From Actinomycetes bacterium (GTDB lineage: Bacteria > Actinomycetota > Acidimicrobiia > Acidimicrobiales > Palsa-688): a DNA stretch of 37,700 bases. Shown piece after piece: positions 23,458-32,142 of this stretch (the first letter of the stretch is position 1; each line of letters begins with the position of its first letter). The position numbers and the translations under genes are program-made. The notes beneath the pieces were generated by a model that saw only the letters and a program-made list of their open reading frames with translations, searched no databases and was not told the origin of the DNA. Location of the stretch: assembly GCA_021808785.1 (NCBI GenBank), contig JAKBAX010000006.1, positions 1 to 37,700 on the forward strand, read 5' to 3'.

Positions 23458-24939
23458 GTGACCGTCGCCGCCGACCTGGGACTCGAGTTCGACAATTCCT
23501 ACGTCCGGGACCTGGTCGGCCTGTACGAGCCGTGGCAGGCCGCGCCGGCCCCCGCCCCGACCCTGCTCCTGCTCAACGAGGAGGTGGCCACCGAGCTCGG
23601 CGCCGATCTCGCCTCCCTGCGCTCCCCGGCCGGCGTGGAGGTCCTAGCCGGCAACGTGGTCCCCCCCGGCGCCGAGCCCGTGGCCCAGGCCTACTCGGGG
23701 CATCAGTTCGGCGGCTTCTCGCCCCGCCTGGGCGACGGAAGAGCCCTGCTGATCGGAGAGGTGATCGGCCGGGACGGTCGCCGTCGCGACCTCCACCTGA
23801 AGGGTTCGGGTCGCACGCCGTTCTCCCGGGGAGGGGACGGGAAGGCCGCCGTCGGACCCATGCTCCGGGAGTACCTGGTCGGCGAGGCGCTCCACGCCCT
23901 GGGCATCCCGACCACCCGGGCGCTGGCCGTGGTGGCGACCGGCGAGCAGATCATCCGGGAGGGCCCGGTGCCCGGCGCGGTGCTGGCCCGGGTGGCCGCC
24001 AGCCACATCCGGGTCGGGACGTTCGAGTATGCGGCGACCCGGGGTGACACTGACCTGCTCCGCCGCTTGGCTGACCACGCCATCGCCCGCCACCATCCCC
24101 AAGCCCGGGAGGCCGACAACCCCTACTTGGCCCTGTTGGACGCCGTCGTGGACGCCCAGGCCTCGCTGGTGGCGAGATGGATGCTCGTCGGCTTCGTCCA
24201 CGGGGTGATGAACACCGACAACATGACGATCTCCGGTGAGAGCCTCGACTTCGGACCGTGCGCCTTCCTGGACGCCTACGACCCGGCCGCCGCCTTCAGT
24301 TCGATAGACCACGGCGGCCGCTACGCCTACGGCAACCAGCCGGGGATCGCCCAGTGGAACCTGGCCCGCCTGGCCGAGGCCATGCTGGCCCTCATCGACC
24401 CCGACACCGACAAGGCCGTCCCGGCGGCCACCGAAGTGCTCGGGTCGTTCGTGGACCGCTTCCACCGCTACTGGGCGCAGGGGGTGAGGGCCAAGCTCGG
24501 CCTGGCCGAGGCCCGCCCCGACGACGACACCCTGGTCAACGACCTGTTGAGCCTGCTCGAGCGCGACCGGGTCGACTTCACGTCCTTCTTCCGGGCCCTC
24601 TCCTCGCCGGCCCGGGGCGAGCAGTGGCCGGTCGGGCAACCCCTGCCCGATCCCGCTGCGCTCGAGGGGTGGACGGCCCGCTGGAGCCGGCGCCTGGCGG
24701 AGGAGGGCCGCGACCCCCGGACGGTCGGCGCGGCCATGGACCGGGTCAACCCGATCTACATCCCCCGCAACCACCGGGTCGAGCACGCCCTCGACGCGGC
24801 CGGCCAAGGGGACCTCCGGCCGTTCGAGCAGCTGCTCGAGGTGCTGGCCCACCCCTACGACGAGAGGCCCGGACTCGAGGAGTACGCCTCGCCTGCCCCG
24901 CCGGCCTTCGGTCCCTACGTCACCTACTGCGGCACCTGA
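23458..24939 (+). CDS. selO: Protein adenylyltransferase SelO (YdiU/UPF0061 family)
   Basis: A 493-residue protein with the pseudokinase-like fold that transfers AMP to Ser/Thr/Tyr residues of target proteins, linked in bacteria to redox stress. Visible family signatures are [37 protein letters not shown] with the nucleotide-binding Lys/Arg, [15 protein letters not shown] and [13 protein letters not shown] for metal binding, and the late [15 protein letters not shown]. It ends in CGT, so a Cys takes the place that is selenocysteine in animals. The longer frame from 23368 has an atypical leader; GTG 23458 begins conserved sequence. It is convergent with the oppF-like gene. Confidence 0.93.
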   Translation: MTVAADLGLEFDNSYVRDLVGLYEPWQAAPAPAPTLLLLNEEVATELGADLASLRSPAGVEVLAGNVVPPGAEPVAQAYSGHQFGGFSPRLGDGRALLIGEVIGRDGRRRDLHLKGSGRTPFSRGGDGKAAVGPMLREYLVGEALHALGIPTTRALAVVATGEQIIREGPVPGAVLARVAASHIRVGTFEYAATRGDTDLLRRLADHAIARHHPQAREADNPYLALLDAVVDAQASLVARWMLVGFVHGVMNTDNMTISGESLDFGPCAFLDAYDPAAAFSSIDHGGRYAYGNQPGIAQWNLARLAEAMLALIDPDTDKAVPAATEVLGSFVDRFHRYWAQGVRAKLGLAEARPDDDTLVNDLLSLLERDRVDFTSFFRALSSPARGEQWPVGQPLPDPAALEGWTARWSRRLAEEGRDPRTVGAAMDRVNPIYIPRNHRVEHALDAAGQGDLRPFEQLLEVLAHPYDERPGLEEYASPAPPAFGPYVTYCGT

Positions 24940-24952
24940 GCCGGGCGAGGTC

Positions 24953-26008
24953 CTACGACCGCCCCGGCAGGTCCGGCTCCGCCAGCAGGAGCGGAAAGTG
25001 GCAGGCGACGTCGTGGCCCGGACCGACGGAACGGAGCGTCGGGGCCTCCTTCCGGCAGCGGTCTGCGGCTTTCGGGCACAGGGTGCGGTACCGGCATCCC
25101 GTCGGCGGGTTGAGCGGGGAGGGCATCTCCTGCGCCACCGCCACCTCGCGACCGGCGATCGACGCGGCGTCGTCACCAGAGGTGGCCTCGGCGGTCGGGA
25201 TGGCGGCCAGCAGAGCTGCCGTGTAGGGATGCGCCGGCCGGCGGTAGATCTCCTCCGAATCGCCGATCTCGCAGATGGTTCCCAGGTACATGACACCTAC
25301 CCGGTCGCTGACGTGCTTCACCACCGCCAGGTCGTGGGCGATGAACAGGTACGTCAGTCGCAGTTCGCGCCGTAGCTGCTCGAGCAGGTTGAGCACCTGC
25401 GCCTGGATTGACACGTCCAGCGACGAGACCGCCTCGTCGCAGATCACCAGCTTGGGTGACAGCGCCAGGGCACGGGCGATACCGACCCTCTGGGCCTGGC
25501 CCCCGGACAGCTGGTGAGGCTTTCGCTCACCGAAGCGGGAGGGGTCCAGGCCCACCAGATCGAGCAGTTCGGCGCTCCGGCGGCCCCGGTCCTCGGCGCC
25601 TCCGATCCGATTGATCCGCAGCGGCTCGGCCACCAGGTCCGAGACCCTCCAGCGGGGGTCCAGCGACGAGTAGGGGTCCTGGAACACCATCTGCACCTTC
25701 CGCCGGCTGCGGCGCAGCGGGCCGCCCCGAAGCCCGGTCAGGTCCTCGCCGTCGAACAGTACCTGGCCCTTGGTGGGTCTCGGGGACTGCAGGATGGCGC
25801 GGGCGGTGGTGGACTTCCCGCAGCCGGTCTCGCCGACCAACCCGAGGGTCTGGCCCTCATCGATGGTGAAGGAGATGTCCGACACCGCGCTCAGCGTCGC
25901 CTCCGTCCGCCCGACGGCAACCTTGAAGGTCTGGGTCAGGTGGCGGACGTCGAGCAGGTGGTCGCTCGCCTTCACCGGTGGCGTGACCTGGGGGGACGGG
26001 GCGGTCAA
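24953..26008 (-). CDS. Oligopeptide/nickel-type ABC importer ATPase (OppF/DppF)
   Basis: A 351-residue ATPase. Walker A is GETGCGKSTT (about 59-68), signature LSGGQAQR, Walker B LVICDEAVSSLD and the C-terminal oligopeptide ABC extension with Cys-rich CRYRTLCPKAADRC. It is the second of two ATPases of the importer and would pair with the OppD-like protein. TTG 26008 is chosen as start: it overlaps the OppD stop as TTGA and follows a strong GGAGGACGGGAG. A longer frame to 26158 is only a shadow of the upstream gene. It is the last gene of the five-gene operon. Confidence 0.95.
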   Translation of the reverse strand: MTAPSPQVTPPVKASDHLLDVRHLTQTFKVAVGRTEATLSAVSDISFTIDEGQTLGLVGETGCGKSTTARAILQSPRPTKGQVLFDGEDLTGLRGGPLRRSRRKVQMVFQDPYSSLDPRWRVSDLVAEPLRINRIGGAEDRGRRSAELLDLVGLDPSRFGERKPHQLSGGQAQRVGIARALALSPKLVICDEAVSSLDVSIQAQVLNLLEQLRRELRLTYLFIAHDLAVVKHVSDRVGVMYLGTICEIGDSEEIYRRPAHPYTAALLAAIPTAEATSGDDAASIAGREVAVAQEMPSPLNPPTGCRYRTLCPKAADRCRKEAPTLRSVGPGHDVACHFPLLLAEPDLPGRS

Positions 26009-27072
26009 CTCCCGTCCTCCAACGGGAACCAGCACGCCCACTGATGACCCGGATCGGCGTCGGGGGACACGCCATCCCCCGCCGGCTCCCCGGCCAGCGA
26101 AGGCGCCTCGGCCCGACAGCGCTCCTGGACGAACCGGCAGCGAGGCGCGAAGGAGCAACCGGGCCGCGGTTGCGTGAGGTCGGGCGGGCTGCCCTCGATG
26201 CTGGCCAGGGGCGAGTGCGACTCCTGGTCCAGGGTCGGGATGGCCTTGAGGAGGGCGTCGGAGTACGGCATCCGGATCCGTTTAAAAAGCGCCGCGCTCC
26301 GGCCGGTCTCCACGATCCGCCCGGCGTACATCACGGCCAGTCGGTCGGTGTGGTGGGCGGCCACACTCATGTCGTGGGTGATGAGGATCACCCCCATCCC
26401 GAAGCGGGACTTGAGGTCATCGAGCAGGGCCAGGATCTGGGCCTGCGTGGTGACATCGAGGGCGGTGGTCGGCTCGTCGGCGATCAGGACCGCCGGGCGG
26501 CCCGACAGCGCCATGGCGATCATGGCCCGCTGGCGCATCCCGCCCGACATCTGGTGGGGGTAGGCCCGGGCCCGCTGCTCGGGGTCCGACACCCGCACCG
26601 CAGCGAGCAGGCTGACCGCTTCCTTCCAGGCCTCTTGCCTGGTCGTCTGGCGGTGCAGGCGGACCGCCTCGGCGATCTGGGTGCCCACCCGCATGGTCGG
26701 GTTGAGCGCTCTCATCGGATCCTGGAACACCATGGCTATGTCGCGGCTGCGGTGGCGGCGCATCTCCCGCTCCGGCAGGCCGATCAGCTCCCGTCCCCGC
26801 AGCCGGGCCGAGCCGCTCACCTCGAAGCGGCCGCTGAGCAGCCCCATCAGGGCCCGCGCGGTGACCGACTTACCGGAGCCGGACTCGCCGACGATGCCGA
26901 GCGTCCGGCCGGCCTCCACGCCGAACGACACGCCGGTGACGGCCGGGGTCCGGGTCCGACCAGCGGTGAAAGTGACACGGAGGTCGTCGACCTCGAGGAC
27001 CCGCTCGGCCGTCCCGATCGGCGCCAACGGTGATGATTCGACCGTCGCCGGCTGACCAACAGAGGACGTCAC
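26005..27072 (-). CDS. Oligopeptide/nickel-type ABC importer ATPase (OppD/DppD)
   Basis: A 355-residue ATPase. Walker A is GESGSGKS (62-69), Q-loop MVFQDPMRALNP, signature QMSGGMRQRAMIAMAL, Walker B PAVLIADEPTTALD and the C-terminal PGCSFAPRCRFVQERC typical of peptide importers. It energises uptake together with the OppF-like subunit. GTG 27072 overlaps the preceding permease stop as GTGA, with GGAGGTGA upstream. Codon use matches its neighbours. Confidence 0.96.
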   Translation of the reverse strand: MTSSVGQPATVESSPLAPIGTAERVLEVDDLRVTFTAGRTRTPAVTGVSFGVEAGRTLGIVGESGSGKSVTARALMGLLSGRFEVSGSARLRGRELIGLPEREMRRHRSRDIAMVFQDPMRALNPTMRVGTQIAEAVRLHRQTTRQEAWKEAVSLLAAVRVSDPEQRARAYPHQMSGGMRQRAMIAMALSGRPAVLIADEPTTALDVTTQAQILALLDDLKSRFGMGVILITHDMSVAAHHTDRLAVMYAGRIVETGRSAALFKRIRMPYSDALLKAIPTLDQESHSPLASIEGSPPDLTQPRPGCSFAPRCRFVQERCRAEAPSLAGEPAGDGVSPDADPGHQWACWFPLEDGS

Positions 27073-27932
27073 CGCTCACCTCCGACGGCGTGACGGGATC
27101 GGAGCCTCTCCCCGAGGAGGTTGAGAAGGGCCACGAACAGGAATAGGAACGCGCCGGGCACGAAAGCTATCTGCGGGGCATCGGACAGATAGCCCTTCCC
27201 TTCGGAGATCATCCCACCCCAGCTCGGCTGGGGGGGCCGGACCCCAAGACCGAGGAAGCTGAGCGAAGCCTCGACGATCATGGCCACGCCCACCGTGAGC
27301 AGACCGTAGGTCATGAGACCCCCCAGGATGTTGGGCAGGACGTGACGAATGATCAGGTACCACGACCGGGCGCCGGCCAGCACGCCGCTCAGCACGAAAT
27401 CCCGCTGGCGGATCTGCAACGTCCCGGCCCGGGCGATGCGACCGAAGGTCGGCACCGTGAAGAAGGCAATGGCCAGGATCACGTTCCCCTCGCTCGGCCC
27501 GAGGTAGGCCGCCACCGTGAGCGCAAGTATGAGAGAGGGAAAAGCTAGGAAGGTGTCGAGCACCCGCATGATCAGCGACTCGACCCATCCCCCGGTGAAA
27601 CCGGAGACCATGCCGAGCAGGCCGCCGAGAGCCATCCCGATGGCGACCGATCCGAGACCGATCTCGATGGACACCTGGCCACCGTGCAGGGCACGCGACA
27701 GGAGGTCCCTCCCCAACTCGTCGGTTCCGAGCAGGTGGCCGGAGGTGCCGAGCCCGGCCCTCGGATGGAGCAGGTCGGTGACGTTCGGCGCCGGCAGCCC
27801 GAACACGACCGGGCCGAGGAAGCACACGAGCACCAGAGCGACCAGCAGGACCGTCGGTATCCACACGGCCCAGTCCAGCGCCAGCAAGCGGCGGTCTTCC
27901 CAGACAGATCGGTTTGAAACGGCGGCGGTCAT
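27069..27932 (-). CDS. ABC importer permease (OppC/DppC)
   Basis: A membrane permease of about 287 residues. An N-terminal hydrophobic helix (WIPTVLLVALVLVCFLGP) is followed by the signature HLLGTDELGRDLLSRALHGG and the inner-membrane BPD domain with the EAA-like loop GARSWYLIIRHVLPN. Late family elements are EASLSFLGLGVRPPQPSWGGM and ERLRSR at the end. It pairs with the OppB-like permease to form the channel. ATG 27932 (one base after the OppB stop) and ATG 27941 are both possible starts; the longer frame to 28058 is spurious. Confidence 0.95.
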   Translation of the reverse strand: MTAAVSNRSVWEDRRLLALDWAVWIPTVLLVALVLVCFLGPVVFGLPAPNVTDLLHPRAGLGTSGHLLGTDELGRDLLSRALHGGQVSIEIGLGSVAIGMALGGLLGMVSGFTGGWVESLIMRVLDTFLAFPSLILALTVAAYLGPSEGNVILAIAFFTVPTFGRIARAGTLQIRQRDFVLSGVLAGARSWYLIIRHVLPNILGGLMTYGLLTVGVAMIVEASLSFLGLGVRPPQPSWGGMISEGKGYLSDAPQIAFVPGAFLFLFVALLNLLGERLRSRHAVGGER

Positions 27933-27933
27933 G

Positions 27934-28881
27934 TCAGCCATTGGCAACCGCGTACCGGACTCGGGGATCGATGGTGGAGTAGAGCAGGTCCACCGCCAGG
28001 TTGATGATGACGAAAGCGACCGCCGTGAGCACCACCACTCCCTGCACGACATTGACATCGCGCTGGTAGATGGAGGTAACCAGTAGGTTTCCGAGGCCGG
28101 GCAGGGCGAACAAGGTCTCGACGATCACCGCCCCGCTGATCAGCTTCCCGAAGTTGACCCCGACCACCGTGATGAGTGAGAAGAGTGAGTTGCGCAGCAC
28201 GTGACCCACGAGGACCCGTGAGCCGCTCAGGCCCTTGGCCCTCGCCGTGGTCACATACTCCTCTCTCAGCTGGTCGATCAGGTCGCCCCTCAGGATCCGC
28301 ATGTAGAAGGAGAATTCGCCGATCCCCAGCGTCGTCGCCGGGAGGACCGCCGACTTCAGGTTCGATCCGACGCTGTGGGTGAGCGGCACCCACCCGGTGG
28401 CCGGCAGGAGATGAAAGTGGACCGAGAACACCAGGATGAGGATGATTCCCCACAGGAAATGTGGGGCGGACACACCTGCGAAGGCCACTGCGCCCAGCAA
28501 CCGGTCCGTCCTGCCGGACCGGTCGGCTAGAGCGGCCAGGGCAGCGGGCACGGCCAGGACCAGGGCCACCACCTGGGCGATGATGATCACCTCGAGCGTT
28601 ACCGGCAACGCGTGGGCGACCAGACTGGTCACGCTCTCGCTGGAAGTAAGGGACCGGCCGAGGTTTCCCTGCATCGCGTGCCACAACCACTGCCAGTATC
28701 GGTCCCAGAGCGGCTTGCTGAGACCGTCTTGGACCTCGATCGCCTTGATCGTCTGCGGGTCCGCTCCCGGGCCGGCTATCGCCAGGGCGATGCTGCCCGG
28801 GAGCAGGTTCAGCAGAAGGAAGGTGAGCACGCTGACCCCGACTATCACGGGTAAGGCCTGCAGACTCCGCCTTTGGAGCAA
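27934..28881 (-). CDS. ABC importer permease (OppB/DppB)
   Basis: A 315-residue permease with six membrane segments. It starts at TTG 28881 with AGGGGGA eight bases upstream. Family features are the first helix LPVIVGVSVLTFLLLNLLPG, NLGRSLTSSESV, the transmembrane domain with ALPVTLEVI and the EAA loop YVTTARAKGLSGSRVLVGHV, then IVETLFALPGLGNLLV. It lies 52 bases after the binding-protein gene, and its stop almost touches the OppC start, consistent with a single operon. Confidence 0.95.
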   Translation of the reverse strand: MLQRRSLQALPVIVGVSVLTFLLLNLLPGSIALAIAGPGADPQTIKAIEVQDGLSKPLWDRYWQWLWHAMQGNLGRSLTSSESVTSLVAHALPVTLEVIIIAQVVALVLAVPAALAALADRSGRTDRLLGAVAFAGVSAPHFLWGIILILVFSVHFHLLPATGWVPLTHSVGSNLKSAVLPATTLGIGEFSFYMRILRGDLIDQLREEYVTTARAKGLSGSRVLVGHVLRNSLFSLITVVGVNFGKLISGAVIVETLFALPGLGNLLVTSIYQRDVNVVQGVVVLTAVAFVIINLAVDLLYSTIDPRVRYAVANG

Positions 28882-28933
28882 TGTCTTTCCCCCTACCCCT
28901 CGTCACCAGCGTGGCCAATCGGCGTCGAAGCGC

Positions 28934-30514
28934 TCAGCTTAGCCACGCCCCTTGCAGCTCCATCCAGTTGTTAGCCAGTTGCGGGATGCCGTGCAGGTTG
29001 GAGACGCTCGCCCTCCACCAGTCGGCCGCGAAGAGTAAGTCCTCCGGTAGGTCCTTGGCGAGCTGGACAGCCAGCGACTGGAGAATCGGCTTCCGGGCCG
29101 CCTGGGTGGTGGCCTCCCTCTCCTGGGTGAGGAGCTGGTTCACCACTGGGTCATTCAGCCCGACCGAGTTCTGCGGGCTGCCCGAGCGGAAGTAGAGGGA
29201 CACGTTGCCGTCCGGCTCGTAGCTGCCGGCCAGACGGTAGAACATGGCCTGGAACTTGCCGGTCTGGGAATCCTGAACCAGCGCCAGGTTCTGAAGCTCG
29301 TTCAGCTGAACCTTGATCCCGGCTGCCGCCCATTCGCTCTGCAGGGCCTGCCCGACGGCGACGGACGTGGCGTCGTTGCGGATCGACAAGGTGAAGGACA
29401 GTCCGCCGAGCTGCTGGACCAGCTGCTTGGCCTTGGCCAGGTCGTAGGCCGGGTACCCCGAGACGCTCGCCCCCGGGTACGCCCACGACTGGGGGGTCCA
29501 AGGCGACTCGATCCCGGTAGAGGCCTTCCCGGCGAACAGGGCGTTGTCGATCAACTGCGGGTCAGTGGCGTAGGTGATGGCCTGGCGGGCCAACACGTTG
29601 TCCAGCGGGGCCCGCTGGGTCTGGAACTCGACGAAGTAGGTTCCGACTCCGCCGAGGCTCTCCACCTTCAGGTTCGACGCCGACTGGACGGTCGATATCT
29701 CGGTCGGTTGGATGTCCTCGTCATCCTGGATGGCCCCGGACTGTAGGCTGGCCAGACGGGTGCTGACATCGGGGATCACCTTGAACGTGACTGAGTCCAG
29801 ATAGGGCTTGGGGGCGTTCCAGTAGCCTGGCCATTTGGCCAGGGTGACCGAGCTGTTGGCGACCTCGCTGACGAACTTGAACGGCCCGGCCCCCACCGGG
29901 TGCAGCCCGAATCCCTTGCCCTCCTGCTGGACCGCGCTCGGCGATGCCATCATCCCGGGAGTGCCGGCCAGCAGTGACGGGAAGGTCGAGTCGGGCTGGG
30001 TCAGCGTCACCGTCACCGTGGTCGGGTCGGTGGCCACCACGGAAGCCAGATCCTTGAGGTCGACCCTGCATTTACATGCGTTGGCCGGGTTGGCGTCTCG
30101 CTGCAGGTTGAACACCACCGCCTGGGCGTCGAATGGCGTACCGTCTTGGAACGTGACGTTCTTGCGCAGGGTGATGACATAGGTCTTGTCGCCGTTCTGG
30201 GCGGTGTAGCCGGTGGCCAGGTCCGGCTGCAGGGTGCCTCCCGGACCCAGATCGAACAGGGGGGCGAGCACTGCCATCGAGATGTCAGAGTCGGTGAAGG
30301 TGGTGGCGTCCAGCGGGTCGATTGGGTGCCACACCGCTTCCACCCCGATGCTCAGAGAACCACCCGACTTGGGAGCGGAGGCGGCCGCCGGAGCGGTCGA
30401 CCCGGTCGCGGCAGCGGTGGATTTGGACGAGTTGCCGCCGCAAGCGGCGACGACCAGTGAGACGGCGCCCAGGAAGGCCACGTACGAGACGCGCCGCGAA
30501 GTAATCCGACTCAT
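28934..30514 (-). CDS. Extracellular solute-binding lipoprotein, family 5 (peptide/nickel type)
   Basis: A 526-residue secreted lipoprotein. The signal segment VSYVAFLGAVSLVVAAC ends in lipobox VVAAC with C25 as lipid anchor, followed by an Ala/Ser/Thr-rich linker. The SBP_bac_5 fold is shown by WHPIDPLDATTFTDSDI, LATGYTAQNGDKTYVITLRKNVTFQDGTPFDA, GLHPVGAGPFKFV and IQPTEISTVQSASNLK. Family members bind oligopeptides, dipeptides, nickel chelates or other compounds; the ligand is unknown here. ATG 30514 was chosen because the signal peptide begins there and GAGGGGA lies upstream; the frame to 30604 is leader sequence. It is the first gene of the opp-type operon. Confidence 0.94.
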   Translation of the reverse strand: MSRITSRRVSYVAFLGAVSLVVAACGGNSSKSTAAATGSTAPAAASAPKSGGSLSIGVEAVWHPIDPLDATTFTDSDISMAVLAPLFDLGPGGTLQPDLATGYTAQNGDKTYVITLRKNVTFQDGTPFDAQAVVFNLQRDANPANACKCRVDLKDLASVVATDPTTVTVTLTQPDSTFPSLLAGTPGMMASPSAVQQEGKGFGLHPVGAGPFKFVSEVANSSVTLAKWPGYWNAPKPYLDSVTFKVIPDVSTRLASLQSGAIQDDEDIQPTEISTVQSASNLKVESLGGVGTYFVEFQTQRAPLDNVLARQAITYATDPQLIDNALFAGKASTGIESPWTPQSWAYPGASVSGYPAYDLAKAKQLVQQLGGLSFTLSIRNDATSVAVGQALQSEWAAAGIKVQLNELQNLALVQDSQTGKFQAMFYRLAGSYEPDGNVSLYFRSGSPQNSVGLNDPVVNQLLTQEREATTQAARKPILQSLAVQLAKDLPEDLLFAADWWRASVSNLHGIPQLANNWMELQGAWLS

Positions 30515-30602
30515 GCGAAATGGTTCCCCTCTGAATATTGACTTGTTGCCCGTTGATTGGTGGCTGCCTTCTTCCCGCGGCGGTCCTTCTGTGCCACGGA
30601 TC

Positions 30603-30707
30603 ACCAGTATCGGAACCGCCGATGCACGACAGCTGATCGAAGCCCAGGTAATCGAACATGATCACGACCAGGTTCGTACTCCGACGGCTCGTCGGCCGGC
30701 GGAACAC
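30603..30707 (-). pseudogene. N-terminal relic of a type I sulfatase
   Basis: On the minus strand GTG 30707 opens VFRRPTSRRSTNLVVIMFDY followed by LGFDQLSCIGGSDTG. This resembles the first ~35 residues of arylsulfatases, which begin with a strand, then an Asp metal ligand, then a Leu-Gly-Cys patch. The resemblance ends at about 30603, where the leader of the binding-protein gene begins. The catalytic C-x-P-x-R segment and everything after are missing. The match is short, so it is tentative. Its position beside the first MBL paralogue mirrors the intact sulfatase beside the second. Confidence 0.35.
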
Positions 30708-30768
30708 ATCACCGACGAGTCGGTCGATCTGGTCATTCCTCCCCCCTCGGTCAGTAGCCAGATGCTCA

Positions 30769-30817
30769 ACTTGTGATACTTTCCCTAACATAGTGCTAGA
30801 TTCTGCCGGTCACAAGT
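30769..30817. promoter_or_regulatory. 8-bp inverted repeat upstream of the first MBL-fold gene
   Basis: ACTTGTGA (30769-30776) and TCACAAGT (30810-30817) are perfect reverse complements separated by 33 bases. The spacer is AT-rich and contains TGCTAGATT (30794-30802), an extended -10-like element for the rightward MBL gene that starts at 30840. It probably marks the control region of this gene, perhaps also of the leftward importer operon. The binding protein is unknown. Confidence 0.45.
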
Positions 30818-30839
30818 AGCAGAACGCGGAAGGGGCCGG

Positions 30840-32126
30840 GTGGGCGCCGAGGAAACGAACCGTCGGGGCAGCATCTTGAATGTGGCGTTCGAACCGCTCA
30901 CCGTCGCGGATGGCGTCCATCTGATCGCCACTCAAGGAAACGGTGTCGTGGTGGAGCAGGAGGAAGGTTTGGTCCTGGTCGATGCCGGACCGGGAGGAGA
31001 GCTGACCGAGCGGGCCATCGCCGATGTCCGCCGGCTGTCCGATCGTCCGGTACGGGCCATCGTGTACTCCCACGGCCACATCGGCTACAACGCGGGTGTG
31101 GCCCAATGGCGGTCCCATGCGGCCGACCGCGGGGAGCCCCAACCGGTGACCGTCGGCCAGCACAACGTCCTGCGCCGCTTCGAGCGCTACGAGCGCACCC
31201 GGGGGCTTCAGCTGATGCTCAACAGCTGGCAGTTCCCCCGCACCAGCAGGGAGGCGCTGGAAGCGGGCCTTTCCATCCCACCACCTGACCTGACCTTCGA
31301 CGACAGCTACCTCCTCGACGACGCCGACCATCCGGTGGAGGTGTTCGCCGCACCTTCTGAGACCGACGACGCCATCGGCTTGTGGCTGCCCCGCCAGCGG
31401 ATCCTTTACGCCGGGCCGGCCGTGATCAACGGCTTCCCCAACATCGGCACCCCGCAGCGAATACAGCGCTTCACCACCCGTTGGATCGAGACGCTGGAGA
31501 AGATGTGCCGGCGCCGCGCCAGCTACCTCGTCCCGGAATTCGGCCCCGTCGTTACCGGTGAGGAGGCCGTCCGGGTGCGGCTGGTCAGCACCATCGACGC
31601 CCTCCAGTGGCTGGTGGACGAGGTACTGTCCCGCCTCAACCGGGGCATGACCGACGTCGAGATCATCCACGACCTGCCCGACCCGGGCCCGCGGTTCGAC
31701 CACCCCCATCTCCAGGCGAACTACGGGTCTCCTGACTACGTCGTACGGGACCTGGCACGGGAGCATTTCGGATGGTGGATGTCGCGCAACCCGACCGACC
31801 TCCACCCGGCCCACCCGGACCGGGTCGGCGCCGCGGTCCTCGATGCCGTCGACCCGGACCGGGTGCTCGACCGAGCCCGGGCGCTGATCGGCGAAGGCGA
31901 CGACCAGATGGCCCTGCACGTCCTCGACCTCGTCGCGTTGGCGCCGGGCGATACACCGGCGATCGACGAAGCCCGCCGCCTGAAAGCGCAATGCTGCGAC
32001 CGGCTGGCCGGCGAATGCAGCATCTTCGTCTCCCGGAGCCTCTACCGCGGCTCGGCCCGGCTGCTGCGTTCCGGTCGTACGAGGTGGTCCCAGGCGCCGG
32101 ACGGGCTCGACCACCTCGACGGCTGA
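30840..32126 (+). CDS. Alkylsulfatase-like MBL-fold protein with degenerate metal site (paralogue 1)
   Basis: A 428-residue protein. An N-terminal metallo-beta-lactamase fold (VHLIATQGNGVVVEQEEGLVLVDAG, then AIVYSHGHIGYN) is followed by an alkyl-sulfatase dimerisation-like helical domain (about 260-400; QWLVDEVLSRLNRGMTDVEI, HFGWWMSRNPTDLHP). In SdsA1-type alkylsulfatases the metal motif is HxHxDH. Here it is H78-G-H80-I-G-Y83, so the Asp and His are gone, and the later Glu and HHWP positions are also changed (AGPAVINGFPN, LVPEFGP). A dinuclear zinc site seems unlikely. GTG 30840 has GGAAGGGG upstream. It is convergent with the sulfatase, with 16 bases between stops. It is a close paralogue of the gene at 33651-34910. 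Confidence 0.8.
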   Translation: MGAEETNRRGSILNVAFEPLTVADGVHLIATQGNGVVVEQEEGLVLVDAGPGGELTERAIADVRRLSDRPVRAIVYSHGHIGYNAGVAQWRSHAADRGEPQPVTVGQHNVLRRFERYERTRGLQLMLNSWQFPRTSREALEAGLSIPPPDLTFDDSYLLDDADHPVEVFAAPSETDDAIGLWLPRQRILYAGPAVINGFPNIGTPQRIQRFTTRWIETLEKMCRRRASYLVPEFGPVVTGEEAVRVRLVSTIDALQWLVDEVLSRLNRGMTDVEIIHDLPDPGPRFDHPHLQANYGSPDYVVRDLAREHFGWWMSRNPTDLHPAHPDRVGAAVLDAVDPDRVLDRARALIGEGDDQMALHVLDLVALAPGDTPAIDEARRLKAQCCDRLAGECSIFVSRSLYRGSARLLRSGRTRWSQAPDGLDHLDG

Positions 32127-32142
32127 GCAATCGGCCGTCGGG

